Source: Isoetes taiwanensis (Eukaryota > Streptophyta > Lycopodiopsida > Isoetales > Isoetaceae). Taken from it: a stretch of DNA of 64,000 bases. Below, one piece after another: positions 45,990 through 61,300 of this stretch. Numbering within the stretch: position 1 is the stretch's first letter; each line of letters starts with the position of its first letter. The translations under genes and the position numbers were made by a program. The stretch is taken from NCBI GenBank assembly GCA_021234155.1, contig JAJEKV010000051.1, forward strand, positions 2,422,754 to 2,486,753. The letters run 5' to 3'. Below the pieces are notes generated by a model that was not told the origin of the DNA, did no database searches, and saw nothing but the letters and a program-made list of their open reading frames with translations.

Positions 45990-48959
45990 CATTAACCACC
46001 TAGTGGTTAACATTGTGCATGCACACATGTTAGGTGCATGCACATGTTAGGTGTCGATGTTGCGGTGATAATTTGGCATGATTAGGTTTACATAAGTGTA
46101 GGGATTAGATTTGGATTAGATGTGCGGCTCATTTGCGGTCTACACTATATTAGGCCAGAGCCTCTTCGGATATTACTTTCGGGGTTATCTCAAATTTGGA
46201 GAGCTCCCACTTGTACGTTTCCCTCATTCTTTTGTGCATATTTCTTTGTCTTGTTCTTGTTTTGTGATCATGAGCATGGCGGCTTTGTAGCATCCGGCGG
46301 TCATGGGCTACTAGCTGAAATGGTGTATACCAAGAACTCAAACTAACATCAAGGCCAAGTTATGCGGGTTAAATTGCCAAGTGATCACTTGTTTTCAACC
46401 CTTCTTTGTTTTTGTCCATTGTTCTTCTTTGCTCTCATCATCATCGGTTCTTGAATACTTCTTGTACATTACTCTCAACCCTTCAATCCCTTTATTTGGC
46501 CCAACCGGTTGTTGAAATGGTCGGTGGAGGCCCCTTGTCAATCAATTCCTTAGCCCTTAGTTTTGTTTATGAAAATCGCTTTCAAAACTCTCGTATTTCC
46601 TCGCCGCAAGCCGCGGTTTTACTGATGGGGATTTCGAGGTGACCGGCCTTCCTCTCTGCAAGCTTTTGAAAAAATCAAAGTTTGATCCTCTTTTCTCTCT
46701 TCTCCGCTGAAAAATGTCAAAATATCATGCTCTTTATTCATTATCCCTCTTTTTTTTTTCTCTCAGAGCTTTATTCGAAATTGTGCTCGCATACCAAAAT
46801 ATTCTCTTTCAAATTCTTTTTCATTTATTTTTTGAGGGGCGGACTTGGCTATTTGAGCCCCTCGGTTTACATTTATCACCGTGAATCCGTACTAAGAAGC
46901 AAGGCATGGCTGGAATTCTCGATTCTGACTTTATTTCTTCTGGTTCACGCAAATATACAAGTTCCCTGCAAATACACAAGAGTTAAATCGGTTATCGGGC
47001 ATTTCTAAAGGCGAATTCCTTGTTTTTCATGAAGTTCATCGCCAAAAGACTAGCTCCACGCCATTCACAAAAGCAAGTATCGAAGTTCTTCTTCAAATCA
47101 GATGCGGTATGTTTCTCGAAAGGGCTCGGGCATCGCATCACGTTTTATCGGTTTATTTTTTGGATACAACGAAATCATTCAAGCATTTCGGGCTCTAGAC
47201 GGATCCGGTCCCCGTCGGCTCTTCCTCAAACACTTTCCATCCATCCTGCATCCGCACGAGCAATCATGTCTTTCTTATTGAATTTTTTAAGAGGACCAGC
47301 ATTTACTGCTAGCCCCCACCGCCTTCGGATATCCAGCGAGCCATTTTTTTTTTTTAAGTAAGCCATCTGCGGGACTATTATTTTCGGGCAAATTTCAAAT
47401 CGGATTTATTACGCCCTTGGTCTCAATCGATGCGACACAAAACAAAAATCTTCGCATCGATCAAGGCTAGAAGATTCAATTCAAACATCTTTGTTGGCGA
47501 ATTTTTTATCAACAAATGCTCAGCCAAAGAAATTGTTCGAAATAGTGCAGAAGTTTCGTCATGCGCATCTTGAAAAAAACCGCCCTAATCTATAAGAAGA
47601 ATGCGGCTTTGCCCTCTCGTATCTCCGTTGTAATTATTTTTCTTGAAATAGCAAGATACAATACGCTTCGTGCAAACAAATGGCTCGCCCCAAGACATCC
47701 TAGCCAGCTCATATCCATGGCGGCCCATTTTAGGCGTAGATTTCAGCCCTACAGTTCTTAAAATTCCAGCTTGCATCGTGTTAAGCAAGCAGCTTATTTC
47801 GCTTCTTCAAACCGGTTGCCTGCACACTGAAGGTCGGCAGTATGGAGCATTTTCGGCTAGGGTTGAAGCTCATGCTAGGGTTTTCAAACGGCATGATTTG
47901 GGCCGCCTAAGATCCTAAGGTTCAGATCAGATATTGTTTTATGGCTCACGCTAGGTTTTATGCTTCACGCCAGTCACGGCTTCCCTGCAATTTCTCCCGT
48001 TTCATAATTGCTGGCTGATAATCGCCCACGGCCAGCTCATTAAAACGGCCGGTACGCATTGACCACGACACCACGGTGGCCCATGCTTCTGGCCCGGCGC
48101 CCGGGGCCGCGCTTCGTATTTGCTCAAGTTGACCACGCGACATTGACCACGCAAGCTTTTTATGTCCCATCACTACACTTTGCTTGCTTATGGCCGCGGC
48201 TTTTTGCTCAACATCCACGGCTTTGCACAAATATTGTGGCGGTATAGTCACGGCTCTCCTAGTCGACACGGATGCTTTTTATGGTGTTTACATTTTTAAA
48301 GACCCTCTACTTGTTTTAAGTGAAATTTTTGGGCTATCTTTGTTACGATGGACTTCTCCATAATATAAGGGATAGTCTTCATGTTTTTTGGCCCAAAGTT
48401 CCTATGATCCATGTTCTCGCAGATCACATTCCTTGGATCCTCTTCGTCATCAACGCCAATTATGAAGATCTTTCGGCGACAAAACCAACCATTACCAAGC
48501 ACCATCATTTTTAGCCTCCTAAAATTTTTTGGCACCATATGCCAATTAATGGACTTGTCTTATAAAAGTCTACGTACATGTTTTGTGCTAAAAACTTTTA
48601 GGGGAGGCATTAACCACCCTAGTGGTTAACATTGTGCATGCACATGTGCTAGGTGCATGCATGTTAGGTGTCGATGGTGGCGGTGACACTTGGCATGATT
48701 AGGTTTACATAGGTGTAGGGATTAGATTTATTAGATGTAATGGCTCAGATTTTGGGTCTACACTATATTAGGCCTGACCTCTTCGGATGTACTGCAGGTT
48801 TATCTCAAATTTGAGAGCCTCACTTTGGCACGCTTTCCCTCATTCTTTGTGCATATTTCTTTGTCTTGTTCTTTGTTTTGTGATCATGAGCATATGACTT
48901 TGTAGCATCCGGGCAGTCATGAATCGCCGCTTGGTGTATGCCAAGAACTCAAACTAACA
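45990..48959 (+). mobile_element. 2.97-kb LTR retrotransposon lacking recognisable pol
   Basis: Direct repeats 45,990-46,348 and 48,608-48,959 share ATTAACCAC...GTGGTTAACATTGTGCATGC through CCAAGAACTCAAACTAACA. A purine-rich TTTTAGGGGAGG sits just before the second LTR, fitting a polypurine tract on the plus strand. The flanks GAGCCCT (left) and GAGTCT (right) look like a target duplication within the minisatellite unit. The 2.26-kb interior has open pieces (46,406-46,642; 47,020-47,361; 47,670-47,918) without a known family. This is probably a non-autonomous element. The LTRs lack the usual TG...CA ends, possibly because of sequence error. Confidence 0.7.
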
Positions 48960-49450
48960 GAGTCTAGGTGGCATGTTAAGGAGCCCGGTAATGCTTGAGC
49001 CACCTTTGGCATGTTGGAGCTTAGGTGGCATGTTGGAGCCTACATGGCATGTTGGAGCCCGCGATGGCGTATCCGAGCCTAGGTGGTATGTTGAGCCCAT
49101 TGGCATGTTTAACTACCTGGCATGTTAAAGCCACGATGGCATGTTGTTAAGGAACCCGGCGTAGCTTGAGCCACCTTGGCATGTCAGCTTTTCACCTTAG
49201 TGGTATGTTTGAGACGCACTTGGCATGTTTGAGGCCTAGGTGGCGTGTTCAACCACCTTGGCATGTTTGAAGGCCGAGTGGCAATGGTTGAAACCACCTT
49301 AGCGTGTTGGAGCCTGGCATGTTGGGGCTCCGCAAGTGGCATGTTTGAACCACCTTGGCGTGGTAGACCCTAGGTGGCATGTTGGGGCCAGAGTGGCATG
49401 TTTGGGAGACACCCTTAATGTTGGTGCCCCTAGGTGGCATCGTCAAAAAA
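48960..49450 (-). repeat. ACATGCCA minisatellite, array 5 (reverse orientation)
   Basis: Reverse-oriented degenerate units (GGCATGTTGGAGCCTAGGTG). This is the last array before the spacer's unique part. Confidence 0.8.
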
Positions 49451-51317
49451 ATAGTTGGTGCCCCTCGTGGCTATTGGGTCAAAAGTCGCCATTTTTGTTT
49501 GTATACAAGATTACGCTTTCATTTTGGGTAAGGTTGAGCTTGGAACCTTACTACATTGAGAGGGATAAAGCACCACCAGGCCCGGCTTGCTTCCTCATGT
49601 ATTATTCATCTGAAGGCGCATTTTCATGCGATTCTCTGTTCTTCTACCAATGAGCATCCACCTTATAGCGGGTCCTCAATTGTTTTATTTAAAAATGCAA
49701 AAAGTCCATAAATAAATGAAATCTTATCCGATTAATTTTCTAAAAAAATCCCATCGGTATGTCTTATGTTGTTTTATTTTATTTATTAAAAATTAAAGTA
49801 CCACGAGGGTACAATTCAAAGTATTCAATACGGACGAAACAAAGGTTGGACATACATTTGGTTATGAACTCGGCAAATTTCAGAATTATACTTTTTTCAA
49901 AGCTTTTCACAGCGACTTAAATAGCCTATAGATTCTTAAATTTGAGTTATTTTGCTTATAAGCCTAATGGTATTGAGATCCTCACGGGGAATGTTTTGCT
50001 TTGTAGAAATATATTTTGGAGATTTTTTAAGATTTCAACTTGAGTTGTTCTCAAAATTTAGGGCCTCGGTGAGAATTAAAATAAGGACTTATTGAGCTTA
50101 CAATACCGAGGAAGGTGGCGCAGGCGCACATCCCACGACCATTTTGGCTATGGTCGCTATGGCTTGAGCGTGAAGTAGAACCATAAAAGGAAAAAGTTCC
50201 TCCCAAAAGTAGTGGAACATTTATCATAAGTTTAAAATTGAAGATAGATTATATGGATGAAAAAATGTCATCAAAGGTTAAGAACAGTCCAGTTGTAAAT
50301 ATAAGCGGCGGATGGTGATCCAGGTACTTTGCTCCTATTGGTCTCTACTTTCACCTTTTCCTACTCTATCGTCCCAATCGAGGAAAAATTAGAAGGGGAG
50401 ACGCGCCTGCTGCTTCACGGCTATAGAAGCCCCCACCTTCCGCGACCTTTCTATAGGCGATACGCGCCACAGCTTCCGCGGCTATGGCCACGCTTCAAAG
50501 TCTTCCCTACGGTGATGCTACGCTTCCGCATTTTATAGGCTTCCACCTTCACGACCTCCCTACGAATTGATCATACTGCCCGGATTGAGGATCATCCACC
50601 AGGCAAGCGTGAAGAAATCAACTTTCGGTTGATCCGGAGGCTATCAAAGGCGATCGACGAATTGCAACTGGCAGAAATTTTAAATTCTTTGGGAGAGGCC
50701 AGTATAAGCGGATCTTATTCCTCAACTATGGTGGCTAGATCACGCGCAGTTTAGAAAGGTTAGAGTCGATTATGGTAGTCTCCTATTTATTTGGCGATTT
50801 ACGCTTTAAACATAAGCGAAATAGACCTGCGTCCTTCGTACTTAAAGAACGGAAGAGGCCGGCCCGTCGGCTCGAGATGAGCTATCAATTCAATATCGCC
50901 GGCATCGATTTGTACATACGGGAATCTAATGATTCCCCGGCTACCATATTATTTGTTCCACACCGTCAGGGAACTTGTTCTTTATCCAGTTCTAGGATTA
51001 AGATCACGGCGATAGCAGGAACATCCATCCGGAGATTAAAGTCAATGCGTTTTCCATTGCTAGCTTTTTCTAAAATCCTTTTTTCTAAATTGTTTGTTTT
51101 GATCCGGACCGGATGTCTTCCAATGAAGTGAGTTACTTCCAAGAAAGGGGTTTCTTTCAAACTTGGCGGATGGCAGCGAGTCACACTCTAGGTGTTGGAG
51201 CTAAAAATCAACACACTATTATTCTTTGAAGACAACAACAAATTATTTACTGCTAAAAGACGATCCTCGCCTTGAGACATTTGTATGCTTTAGATATTTT
51301 TATGTTTTCACGATGTT
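49451..51317. other. Spacer DNA, no gene recognised
   Basis: AT-rich to 50,100, then mixed. 50,400-50,560 has recurring GCTTCCGCG/ACGCTTC/CTATAGGC words. A 119-codon open stretch (50,772-51,131) has no known family. Confidence 0.4.
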
Positions 51318-51857
51318 ACTTTGTTAAAAGAACTGTGGTTTTTCTTTTGAGGTAGTGGTGTTTTTAAGGATAAAAGTGAAGTTTTGGAGGTGTGGTTTAT
51401 AAATATGTAGTTTTTTAAGGAGCTGCAGTCTTTGTTTTTAGGATCTGGTTTTTTAAGGATGTATGTTTTGTTGAAGCGAACTGTGGTTTTTCTTTGAGGT
51501 GGTGATGTTTCTGCGTGAGGTGTGGTATTTGAGGCGGTTTATAAGTATAGTTTTAAGGAGGTTTTTTCTAAAGGATGTATGGTTCTCTAAAGGTGTGGTA
51601 TTTTAAGGTTCTTTATATTAATTTTGTAAGAATTATTATACAATCATTGTGAATCGCCTCCCATCCATATGACACCTCATAAAGTATTCATATGTTGTCA
51701 TTACATGCCATGTAAAATGCATTGTCCCTCTACCCCTCATGTGCTTATATAGAAAACTAGAATGCAAAGGCAGTAATATAAAGATCCCAAAATTGAATTG
51801 AACCTAATTTAACTTTAACATCCATGGGGACCAACAAGTCTACCGATCCACGTGTGA

Positions 51858-52011
<154 letters not shown>

Positions 52012-55000
52012 AATGAAATGAAATTTGTTATTTCGCCTACGAGAATCGGCCAGTACAAAATACACTCAAAATTGGGAACAAGTCATCCAAAGGTGTTCTC
52101 TGAGAATACACACACTGGCTCCTCTATCTCTACCTCTTCCATCATTTGTTCTTTTAAACATTCATCCTCGCTTTGAGAATATCGAATACACTCTCATAGA
52201 TGATCCTCGACAATCAAAACCCATCCAAAGAGACACGCCACTAATCCCATGCTTGACTTCTTACCTCGCACAAGCCGGCCACCAGTAGGACATGTTTCGC
52301 CCTCCACCAATTTTCATCACAAATTTTACAATGCTTCATGATCATGCTAATGTCCGCCCATCTACCAATCCCTCCACGCCGAAGTCGATGTGAGCAATGT
52401 ACCTCGCTCTAGCAATTGGTTTGTCGATGTTTCTTAATTTGACATCTGCTCCATAAGATATTATGCCGCTCAGAAGGTAGGGATTTATCTCAGTTCATAA
52501 CTCTTTCTTAATACCGGCACATTCTAATTTATCGGTAGCTCTTTTTTCGACCCATCCCTCAATATCATTCTTGTGCATATGTAATTCCTGAATATTCATT
52601 CCCCATTTCACGTTTCATCTGCCAATATCTCAGATCCCAACCTTATCCCGTTTCTTCCATAGCAAGTCTTTGGCAACTATTGCTTGGCATACCATATAAG
52701 ATCTTACACATATAGCATAAAAGTTCCAAGAAGAGCTTCAGTTTTCTAAAGACATCATCCCACACTCTACAAGCATCATGTCGCATCTTTTGTGAGATCT
52801 TAGTCCCCAAATTTCAAAGATGGTGGAAAAAATTTCTTTTGTATCTTTTTCCACCTTTTTCCAAATATCATTAGCTTATGTGGCCCGGCCCCCAAACTTC
52901 ACAACCATAAAGCACTTCCAGCTGCATTTAAGACTTTATAAAGCATGCTGCTTTTATCTTCGTATTCCAAATATCAAAGATAACACACTTCCTCTCGTGA
53001 GATTATAGTGCTTTTAGACCGCATTTACCTGTGGTTCTATCAATTTTGATTCCAATTTAGGCTCTTATCCATCAACCCAGTATTTATAATTTCAACTACT
53101 TCCATTTTGTTTTCATCTCTTATAGGATATTGATGGACATGATCTGGTTTTATTTGCTCCTAAAAAACCACAATCTTGGTCTTATCCAAATTCAATCTTC
53201 CGATGCCTTTTAGTGGGCATGCACTTTTTCAAGCACATCTAAGTGTTTTTGCAGTACTCTTGTATGCGCCCGGGACAAATAGCATTTACATCATCAAAGA
53301 TAGTGTAATCATAAGCACATACCCAGTATGCATTCATCTCCATGTGCCCCCTTTATCCACTTTCAGCTGGTCTATGAATAGGTCGAACAGGTGGGTGACA
53401 AAGGACATCCCCGCCTACCTCCCACATTGCTTTCCACCACTTCATCACAAACCCCACAAAAGGAAAATGATAATTGCAATACCTTTCTCATAGAGGATGT
53501 GTACCGCATGTCTAAGCTCTTTTGAATGCCCAACGCTACCACAGGTTATAAATTTTGTCCTGCTCATCATGTCAAAAAGCCTAATTAAGCTCCTACAAAC
53601 AAAGATATAAAGGTTTCTTTTTTCCAACTCATCAGAGTCCATCATTATGCCAAGAGTGATCAAATGGTCGGCCTGGGACTTTTTAGGTCTAAACCTGTCT
53701 GCTTCTATTGCTCTAGCATTATGATTCTTTCTCACCAAATGCTTATTTTCCGCCGAAAGATAGAAGCAAAACAACTTCAAGATAGAGGCTACCAACCATA
53801 ATGGTACCCAGAGTTACACCGGGACGATTCATCCCCCTCGATATGGTAGTGGAAAACCACCTATTGACCTCGCCATGATACAGAAAGCCATCTTTCAAAG
53901 CCATATTGAACACTTCTACCGGGCTTTTTTTGCGCTTTTCTCCAAACCCATTTAAGCATTTTCGCCACTTCAGCCATAAGCACGGCAGCCTTTGCCATTA
54001 GTAAGTCTTTTGAGTCCCCTCTTTGAACATCCTCTATAGGAAGGGGCATATCATTCATATTGCACGCCTTTCTGGTTATCTTAGCCTCCACCCCGGTACA
54101 TTGTATGGTTTCCGTGACATGCCATAAGCGTATCCAATTCAGAGCCCATCACCCTTTTATATTCCGAGGTTTAAGTCTATTCCAAAAATTTCTTTGGATC
54201 AACTAGCCAGCTTCTTCTACCATTTTTTATTTCTAGAATGCGATATGCTCGCTTTTTTATCTTTGATCAACTTAATATATACTTTTTCGCTCACGCTCTT
54301 TATCCATCCCATGCCGCTTTGAATTTCAACCTCTCGTTTACATTCAGTTTCAAACCAGCCATTTACATGGTCGTCCCATTCGTTGACGCATGGATACAAA
54401 AACGCTTATCCGCTGATTCGAAAGAAAAATCTTGGTCAACGCATCACTTTATATCATGTAATGGCGCCAGGCCATACAAAAGATGACACTTTCGATTGTA
54501 ACATCTTGGTTATATTCAAATATATTATAATTGGGATAAACCCGCTTTTTTCTAGCCAAAGCCGCACATGCCGCCATTGCACACCTAATCTCAATGAATA
54601 ACGGCATTACGATCCGAAGTTTTCCTTCACCAATAGACAAGCTAATAAACATGTTCTCAAAAAAGAGGGTTTAGCAATAATGTAATCCACTACGCTTGCA
54701 TTTTGCAAGCACGCTACTGAAATTGGTATTCTGTCCCAGGCTATTAAAAATTACCATGTCAAATCCACTCACACATATGCGTGTGACATGACGCTTGAGG
54801 GGTTAATATTTCACGCCATCTTCTGATATCCTATTCCAACCCGCTGTCCTTAAATTCATCTTTATCCAACATTTCCAACCATTCTCGGCTTCCCCATCCG
54901 ACTAACTGTGGTGCTTGATGATTTCCAAGACGCACCGGAAAGCTCCAATAGCAAGATTTCACCCACAAACTTAGTGCTAATATATCCCCGCCCAAATGAA

Positions 55001-56669
55001 AAATGGGTCATCTTTATCCAAATTTCCCCTTATTATAAATAGGTGATTCCCTTGGTGGGAAATAAAAAACCAGCTACATATATGCAATGTGACTGCGCAC
55101 TGCAATTCAATCCGCATGTATTGTGTCAATGATTTATGTGTGTGTCAACACACCCACTGCATGTGTAATTTCATTTCTAGCATAGCAAGTAATGCCTCCT
55201 GCACTTTTAACTTCCAACCTTTATTATTCCATACATAATATAATAATTTAAAACCAAAGATATCTGGAAGACCCTCTCTTTTGTGCTCACATGTTTCCAA
55301 AAAGAAAATTATATCTACATCTTTTAGCAAATCTACTATATAGTATATATAACTTACTATGTTTCAATGTATTTATATTCCAAAGAACTAACCTGGCTGG
55401 GCCGATACTTCCTATGCATCCTCTACTCACCGCTTTTTCCACCTCTCCGCTTTTCCCGCTTCTCAGCCGCTTTCATCCTTTTGAGATATCTTCCCTTTCT
55501 TTATCGAATTAGCTTCTTTAGTTAAGTCCTCATTAATCCAAATATATATTTTTTAAGCAATGCTCGCTTTCAGATACACCCGCTTCTTAGCCTCTTTTGT
55601 TTGCACACACTTTACTCAAAATATTTTTTGTTCCTTCCCCTTTTTCCCAACCGGATAGGCATCTAAAATATCTATCCAGACTTGCATGTTTGTTGAAAGA
55701 AAAATTTCTACAGTAGCATCTAGTGTTTCTATTCTCCTCCTTCCGTAATCCCGAATTGAAATTGTTTGCTTTCAATTTCTCATGCATATCGGCGACCGCT
55801 TCCATTTTTCATTCAATATGTCTATTGCTTCTGAATCCTTCATTACGCTATAAAATAACTCCGGAAATTATTCATAATAGGCGCCGCTCCGACATAAGTT
55901 GGCTAATTCGTGCCCTTCAACTCGTGACTTTCATGCTTCAAGGAATACAAAGATTCATTCATACCTTGCAAAAAAGCTTCAACATTTGTGTCCGATAAAA
56001 GGCCGCTTCTTTTCCTTTTGCTTGCTCCTGCCTTTCTTTTCCTAGGTTGCTCCATGGAGTCCAAAAGATCTTCATCATTATCGTATAGCTGCTTGCCCAA
56101 CAACTATTTCTCCGGCCAAGGAGTCCGGGGATGTTGCCATTGTTCCTCGTACTCCATTCCGGACCAGAACTTGGCATATAGCCGCTGCATCTCCCATCCA
56201 CTGTGATTCCATTCTCAGATCCCCGCCATACTATGTTGCATCCCAGCCAAAACGCGTCTATTATGTCCCGCTTACGCGCTTTGATAGGGGCATGGGATAG
56301 AACCAACGGATACATCTTGAAAGCATTCTCTCAGGGCGCCGGGCTGCATTCGGAATCAGCCTTTTTAGTTTTGGTTCTTCTAATCCGCCAAAACTCAAGT
56401 CTTTTGGGCTTCGTTTTTTTTCAGGCCGGACCGGTCCTTCAGACAACATCGACCGCACGTGGTCGCCCAAAGAGTCTCAGATCGAGATCCCCATCCCGAC
56501 CCCATCACCTCCTTATTTTTATCGACTCGCCAAAGCTTTTTAAACTCATTTTTTTCTTGGGGCTGGGTACATCGGTCTTGCACATAGCTAAAGTGGTATG
56601 TGGCCACTCTTCGACCCACTAGCTTTCTGATTCTCTTTAGGCTCGCCATCGCCACACCAAAAGAGGGTT

Positions 56670-57240
<571 letters not shown>

Positions 57241-58310
57241 TTGGCTCAAACATGCCACCTAGGCTCAAACATGCCAAGGTGGCTCAAACATGCCACCAAA
57301 CATACACAAGGTGGCTCAAACATGCCAGCAAGGTGGCTCCAACATGCCAAGGTGGTTCCAACATGCCACACGGCTCCTAACATGCCATGCAGTCTAATAT
57401 GCCAACGCGGGCAAACATGCCACGCGGGCTCCACCATGCCACCTAGGCTCCAACATGCCAAGGTGGCTCACAACATGCCACCTAGGCTTAAACATGCCAA
57501 GTTGGGTCTCAAACATGCCACCTAGGCTCCAACATGCCACCGGTGGCTCTAACATGCCACCCAGGCTCAAACATGCCAAGGTGGCTCAAACATGCCACAC
57601 GGTTTCCAACATGCCACCTAGGCTCCAACATGCCAAGGTGGCTTAAACATGCCACCCAGGGCCAACATGACAAGGTGGCTCAAACATGCCACATGGGCTT
57701 CAACATGCCACCCAGGCCCAACATGCCAAGGTGGCTCAAACGCGCTCAATGGCTCCAACATGCCACCTAGGCTCCAACATGCCACGGGTTCCATGCCAAG
57801 GTGGCTCTAACATGCCACCTAGGGCTCAAACATGCCAAGGTGGCTCCAACATACCACCTAGGCTCCAACATGACAAAATGGCTCAAACATGCCACCTAGG
57901 CTCCAACGTTGCTCAAACATGCCATGGACTCCAACATGCCACCTATGCTCCAACTTTGCCAAGGTGGTTCTGCCCAAGGTGGCTCAAACATGCCACCTAG
58001 GCTCAAACATGCCGTGGCTCAAACATGCCAAGGTGGGCTCAAACATGCCACCTAAGTCTAACATGCCAAGGTGGCTCAAACATGCCACCTGGCTCCACCA
58101 TGCCACCTAGGTTCAACATGCCAAGGTGGCTCACAACATGCCACCTAGGTTTAAATATGCCAAGTTGGCTCAAACATGCCACCTAGGTTCCAACATGCCA
58201 CCCGGGTTCTAACATGCCACCTAGGCTCCAACATGCCAAGGTGGCTCAAACATGCCAATGGGCCCTCCAAACATGCCACCTAGGCTCCAACATGCCAAGG
58301 TGGCTCAAAC
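57241..58310 (+). repeat. ACATGCCA minisatellite, copy B array
   Basis: Follows array 1 (32,057-33,128) monomer by monomer, with small indels and one-base changes. It ends in CAAAC at the copia insertion. Confidence 0.95.
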
Positions 58311-61300
58311 CGCCAAGGTTGCACCAAGAACGGAGAGAAAGGGATGCACACACGAATTCGAGAGCCAAGCTCCCCAAAACCAAAGCAAATAGGAATTGTA
58401 TTAAACATAAGTATGAATACAAGATATAAAAAGGCGCAAGAAATAATAATCGCCTCCCCGCTACCAACCACACATAATTATGCCAGAATCCAATTAAGGC
58501 AAGTCGGTGCCGAAGCTAATTAAGGCAAGTGGGGGCTGGGTGTAGGTGCCGATGAAGCGCCGATTCAAAGACATAGTCGCAAGACTCGCGGCCGAAAGTG
58601 CACGCTGATGCCGGGCCGCAAGATGGTTGTCAAGGTTGCACCAAGAACGGAGAGAAAGGGATGCACATCGAATTCGAGAGTGCTAAGCTGAATTGTATTA
58701 AACGTAAGTATGAATACAAGATAAATGCGGGCGCAAATAATAATCGCCTCCCGCTACCAACCACACATAATTAAGAACTAATTAAGGCAAGTCGGCGTCC
58801 GTAGCTAATTAAGGCAAGTGGGTGGGCTGGTGTAGGTGCCGATGAAGTGATTCAAAGACAGTCGCGACCTCTCGGCCGAAGTGCATCGTCGTCGCCAAGC
58901 AAAGAAGATGGTGATCTCGATATCATATATTTGACACCTCCTTGATGAGAGGTCACCATCTCCATGCTCAACCTCCTCCTCCCCGAGATGAGATCCGAAT
59001 CTATCAAGACCAATACCAAGTCGATGTTGCTCAAAGAGCTCACGAGCCAAAGGCTTAGTCAAGAGATTCATGGTATTGTCCCGCAGGAACATGCTCAATC
59101 CGAACCTCGCTTATCAGCCACAAGGTCCCTTACAAAATGATAATGCTTGGGAACATGCTTAGATTTTGATGTCGAACTCAGCGAACACCAATCAATGCCA
59201 CCTTTTGTTATCCATGAGCATCCTTTGCTAGTCCAGAGTGCGCTGCCCAATGCCTCCGCAAGAAAGTCCTTGAAACTAATGATCTCACCTGGTCAGAGAT
59301 GCCGCTACATACCCGCCGCCTGGATGAAAGAGATACATGCCCTTGTTTTTGATGATCCAAGCAATGGCAAGATTGGCAAGCGAAAACAAATGCCTGATGT
59401 GGACTCGAGTTGTCTATCACATCGCTAAGTGAGGAATCACTATATGTCAAGAATGAAAAAGCATCACTATTGCCGCGGATATGTAAGGCCATAATCAGTA
59501 GACTTTAAGTAGCGGAGAATGTGCTTGGCCATTTCCCAATGCTTATGACCGATCCGCTGAAAATTGGTCGAGAGCTATAACAAAGAAATGCAATATCGGG
59601 TCTGGTGCAAACCATGCAATACATGAGGCCGCCAATCAATTGCCAAATGGAACTTTTGCCATAGAAAGATCGTTCAAAGATCGATTGTGGACAATCTTTC
59701 TTAGTGAGAAGAGTACCTGAGTCATAGGAACTTTAGATGGATTGCAATCAGCCATGCCAAAGCGCCAAGCATTTCTTCAATATACTTTTTGAGAGATATG
59801 AAGAATTCCATTTTCCTGGCCTCTTGCAATTTGCAAACCCAAACAATAGCGAAGCTTCACCCAAGTCCACCATTGGAAACTTAGCAGCAAGCCTTGTCTT
59901 GAATTCAGCAATGTGCTCATTATTGTTGCCTATGAGCAAGGAATCATCCACATACAAAGCAATGATGAGTAAGAACTTGCCTTGACGACGGATGTAGACA
60001 TTAGAATCGGCCTCAATAGGCTGGAATCCTTGGTCTTTGAAGAAAGAATCTATGGTCTTGTACCAAGCACGTGATGCTTGCTTTAACCCATAAAGTGCCT
60101 TCTGGCCAATTTGCAGATACTAAATGCTCAAAGACAGCTTTTGACATAACCCCCGAGGTTGCTTCATATATATTTCTTCATCAAGTTTGCCATTAAGAAA
60201 TGCTGTCTTGACATCTGTCTGATGAACCTCAAGATTATAATGAGCAGCAAATGCAAGAAGAATACGAATGCTCATCATTTTGACTACTGGAGAAAATGTT
60301 TCCAAGTAATCAATGCCATATTGTCGGGCTGAAACCCCGTGGCAACTAAGTTGCTTTTGTAGCCGCCGATGGTGCCATCGATGGAGCTTGCATTTGTAGA
60401 CCCATTTGTTACCAACGACCTTCCCATCATGAGGAAGAGGAACCAAATCCCAAGTGCCATTTTGAACAATAGAATCCATTTCATCGTCCATTGCTTGTCG
60501 CCAATGAGGTGCAAAAGACATGAAATAGCTTCACGATAGCCGGTGGGTTCACCGATAATAGCAACACCACAAAACTCCATAATGCCGGGCATAATTTCGC
60601 ATAGAAAGCAAACCTTTGAGGAGGAAAAAACGCCTTTACCTCGACCAAGTTCTTCTTCAACTCCTCCTTGATCAAGATGATCAAAATCACCTCCCGGATC
60701 GATGGATCAAGATCTCCTCCTTGATTGATGTGTCAAGATCTGCGCTGCGGATCGTGAAACAGGGTGCCGTAAGCAATCGCAGGGCCGGAACCGGCTGCAG
60801 TGCCGGAACCGCCGCAGTGCCGGAATATCGAAACCGAAGTCCGATGGATTGGAAGCTATGGCGCCATCCGTTATCCATGCAGTAGATATCAAGAAATTCC
60901 ACATTAGGAGTTTTTGAACCTTGCTGAAATGCCTAAAACATCTTCATGAAAAATAACATCGCGACTAACACAAAGCTTCTTGGTATCCGATCAATCAGCC
61001 CTTATAACCATGCTTGCACGGGTCGAGAAACCCACAAAGATCATTTTCTTGCTGGTATGCTCAAGTTTTTTGGCGATTTGCTTTGGGAATAAGCATAAAG
61101 GCAAAGACATCCAAAGACACGCAAGCGAGACAAATTTGGCTTTATGCCGTTGAAAGCTTCTTCAGAGTCTGATTTTTCACAAAGAACAAAGGGGCAATCT
61201 ATTGAGTAGGTAAATTGAGTACCTTTATCGCTTCAGCCCAAAATTGAATGGGTGCCGAGGATTGAGCGAGCAAGCAACGCGTTATGTCAACAATGCCGCG

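Noticed and set aside
46406-47918. Open pieces inside the 2.97-kb LTR element as host genes
   Set aside because: Short, in different frames, and no family recognised; noted only as element interior.
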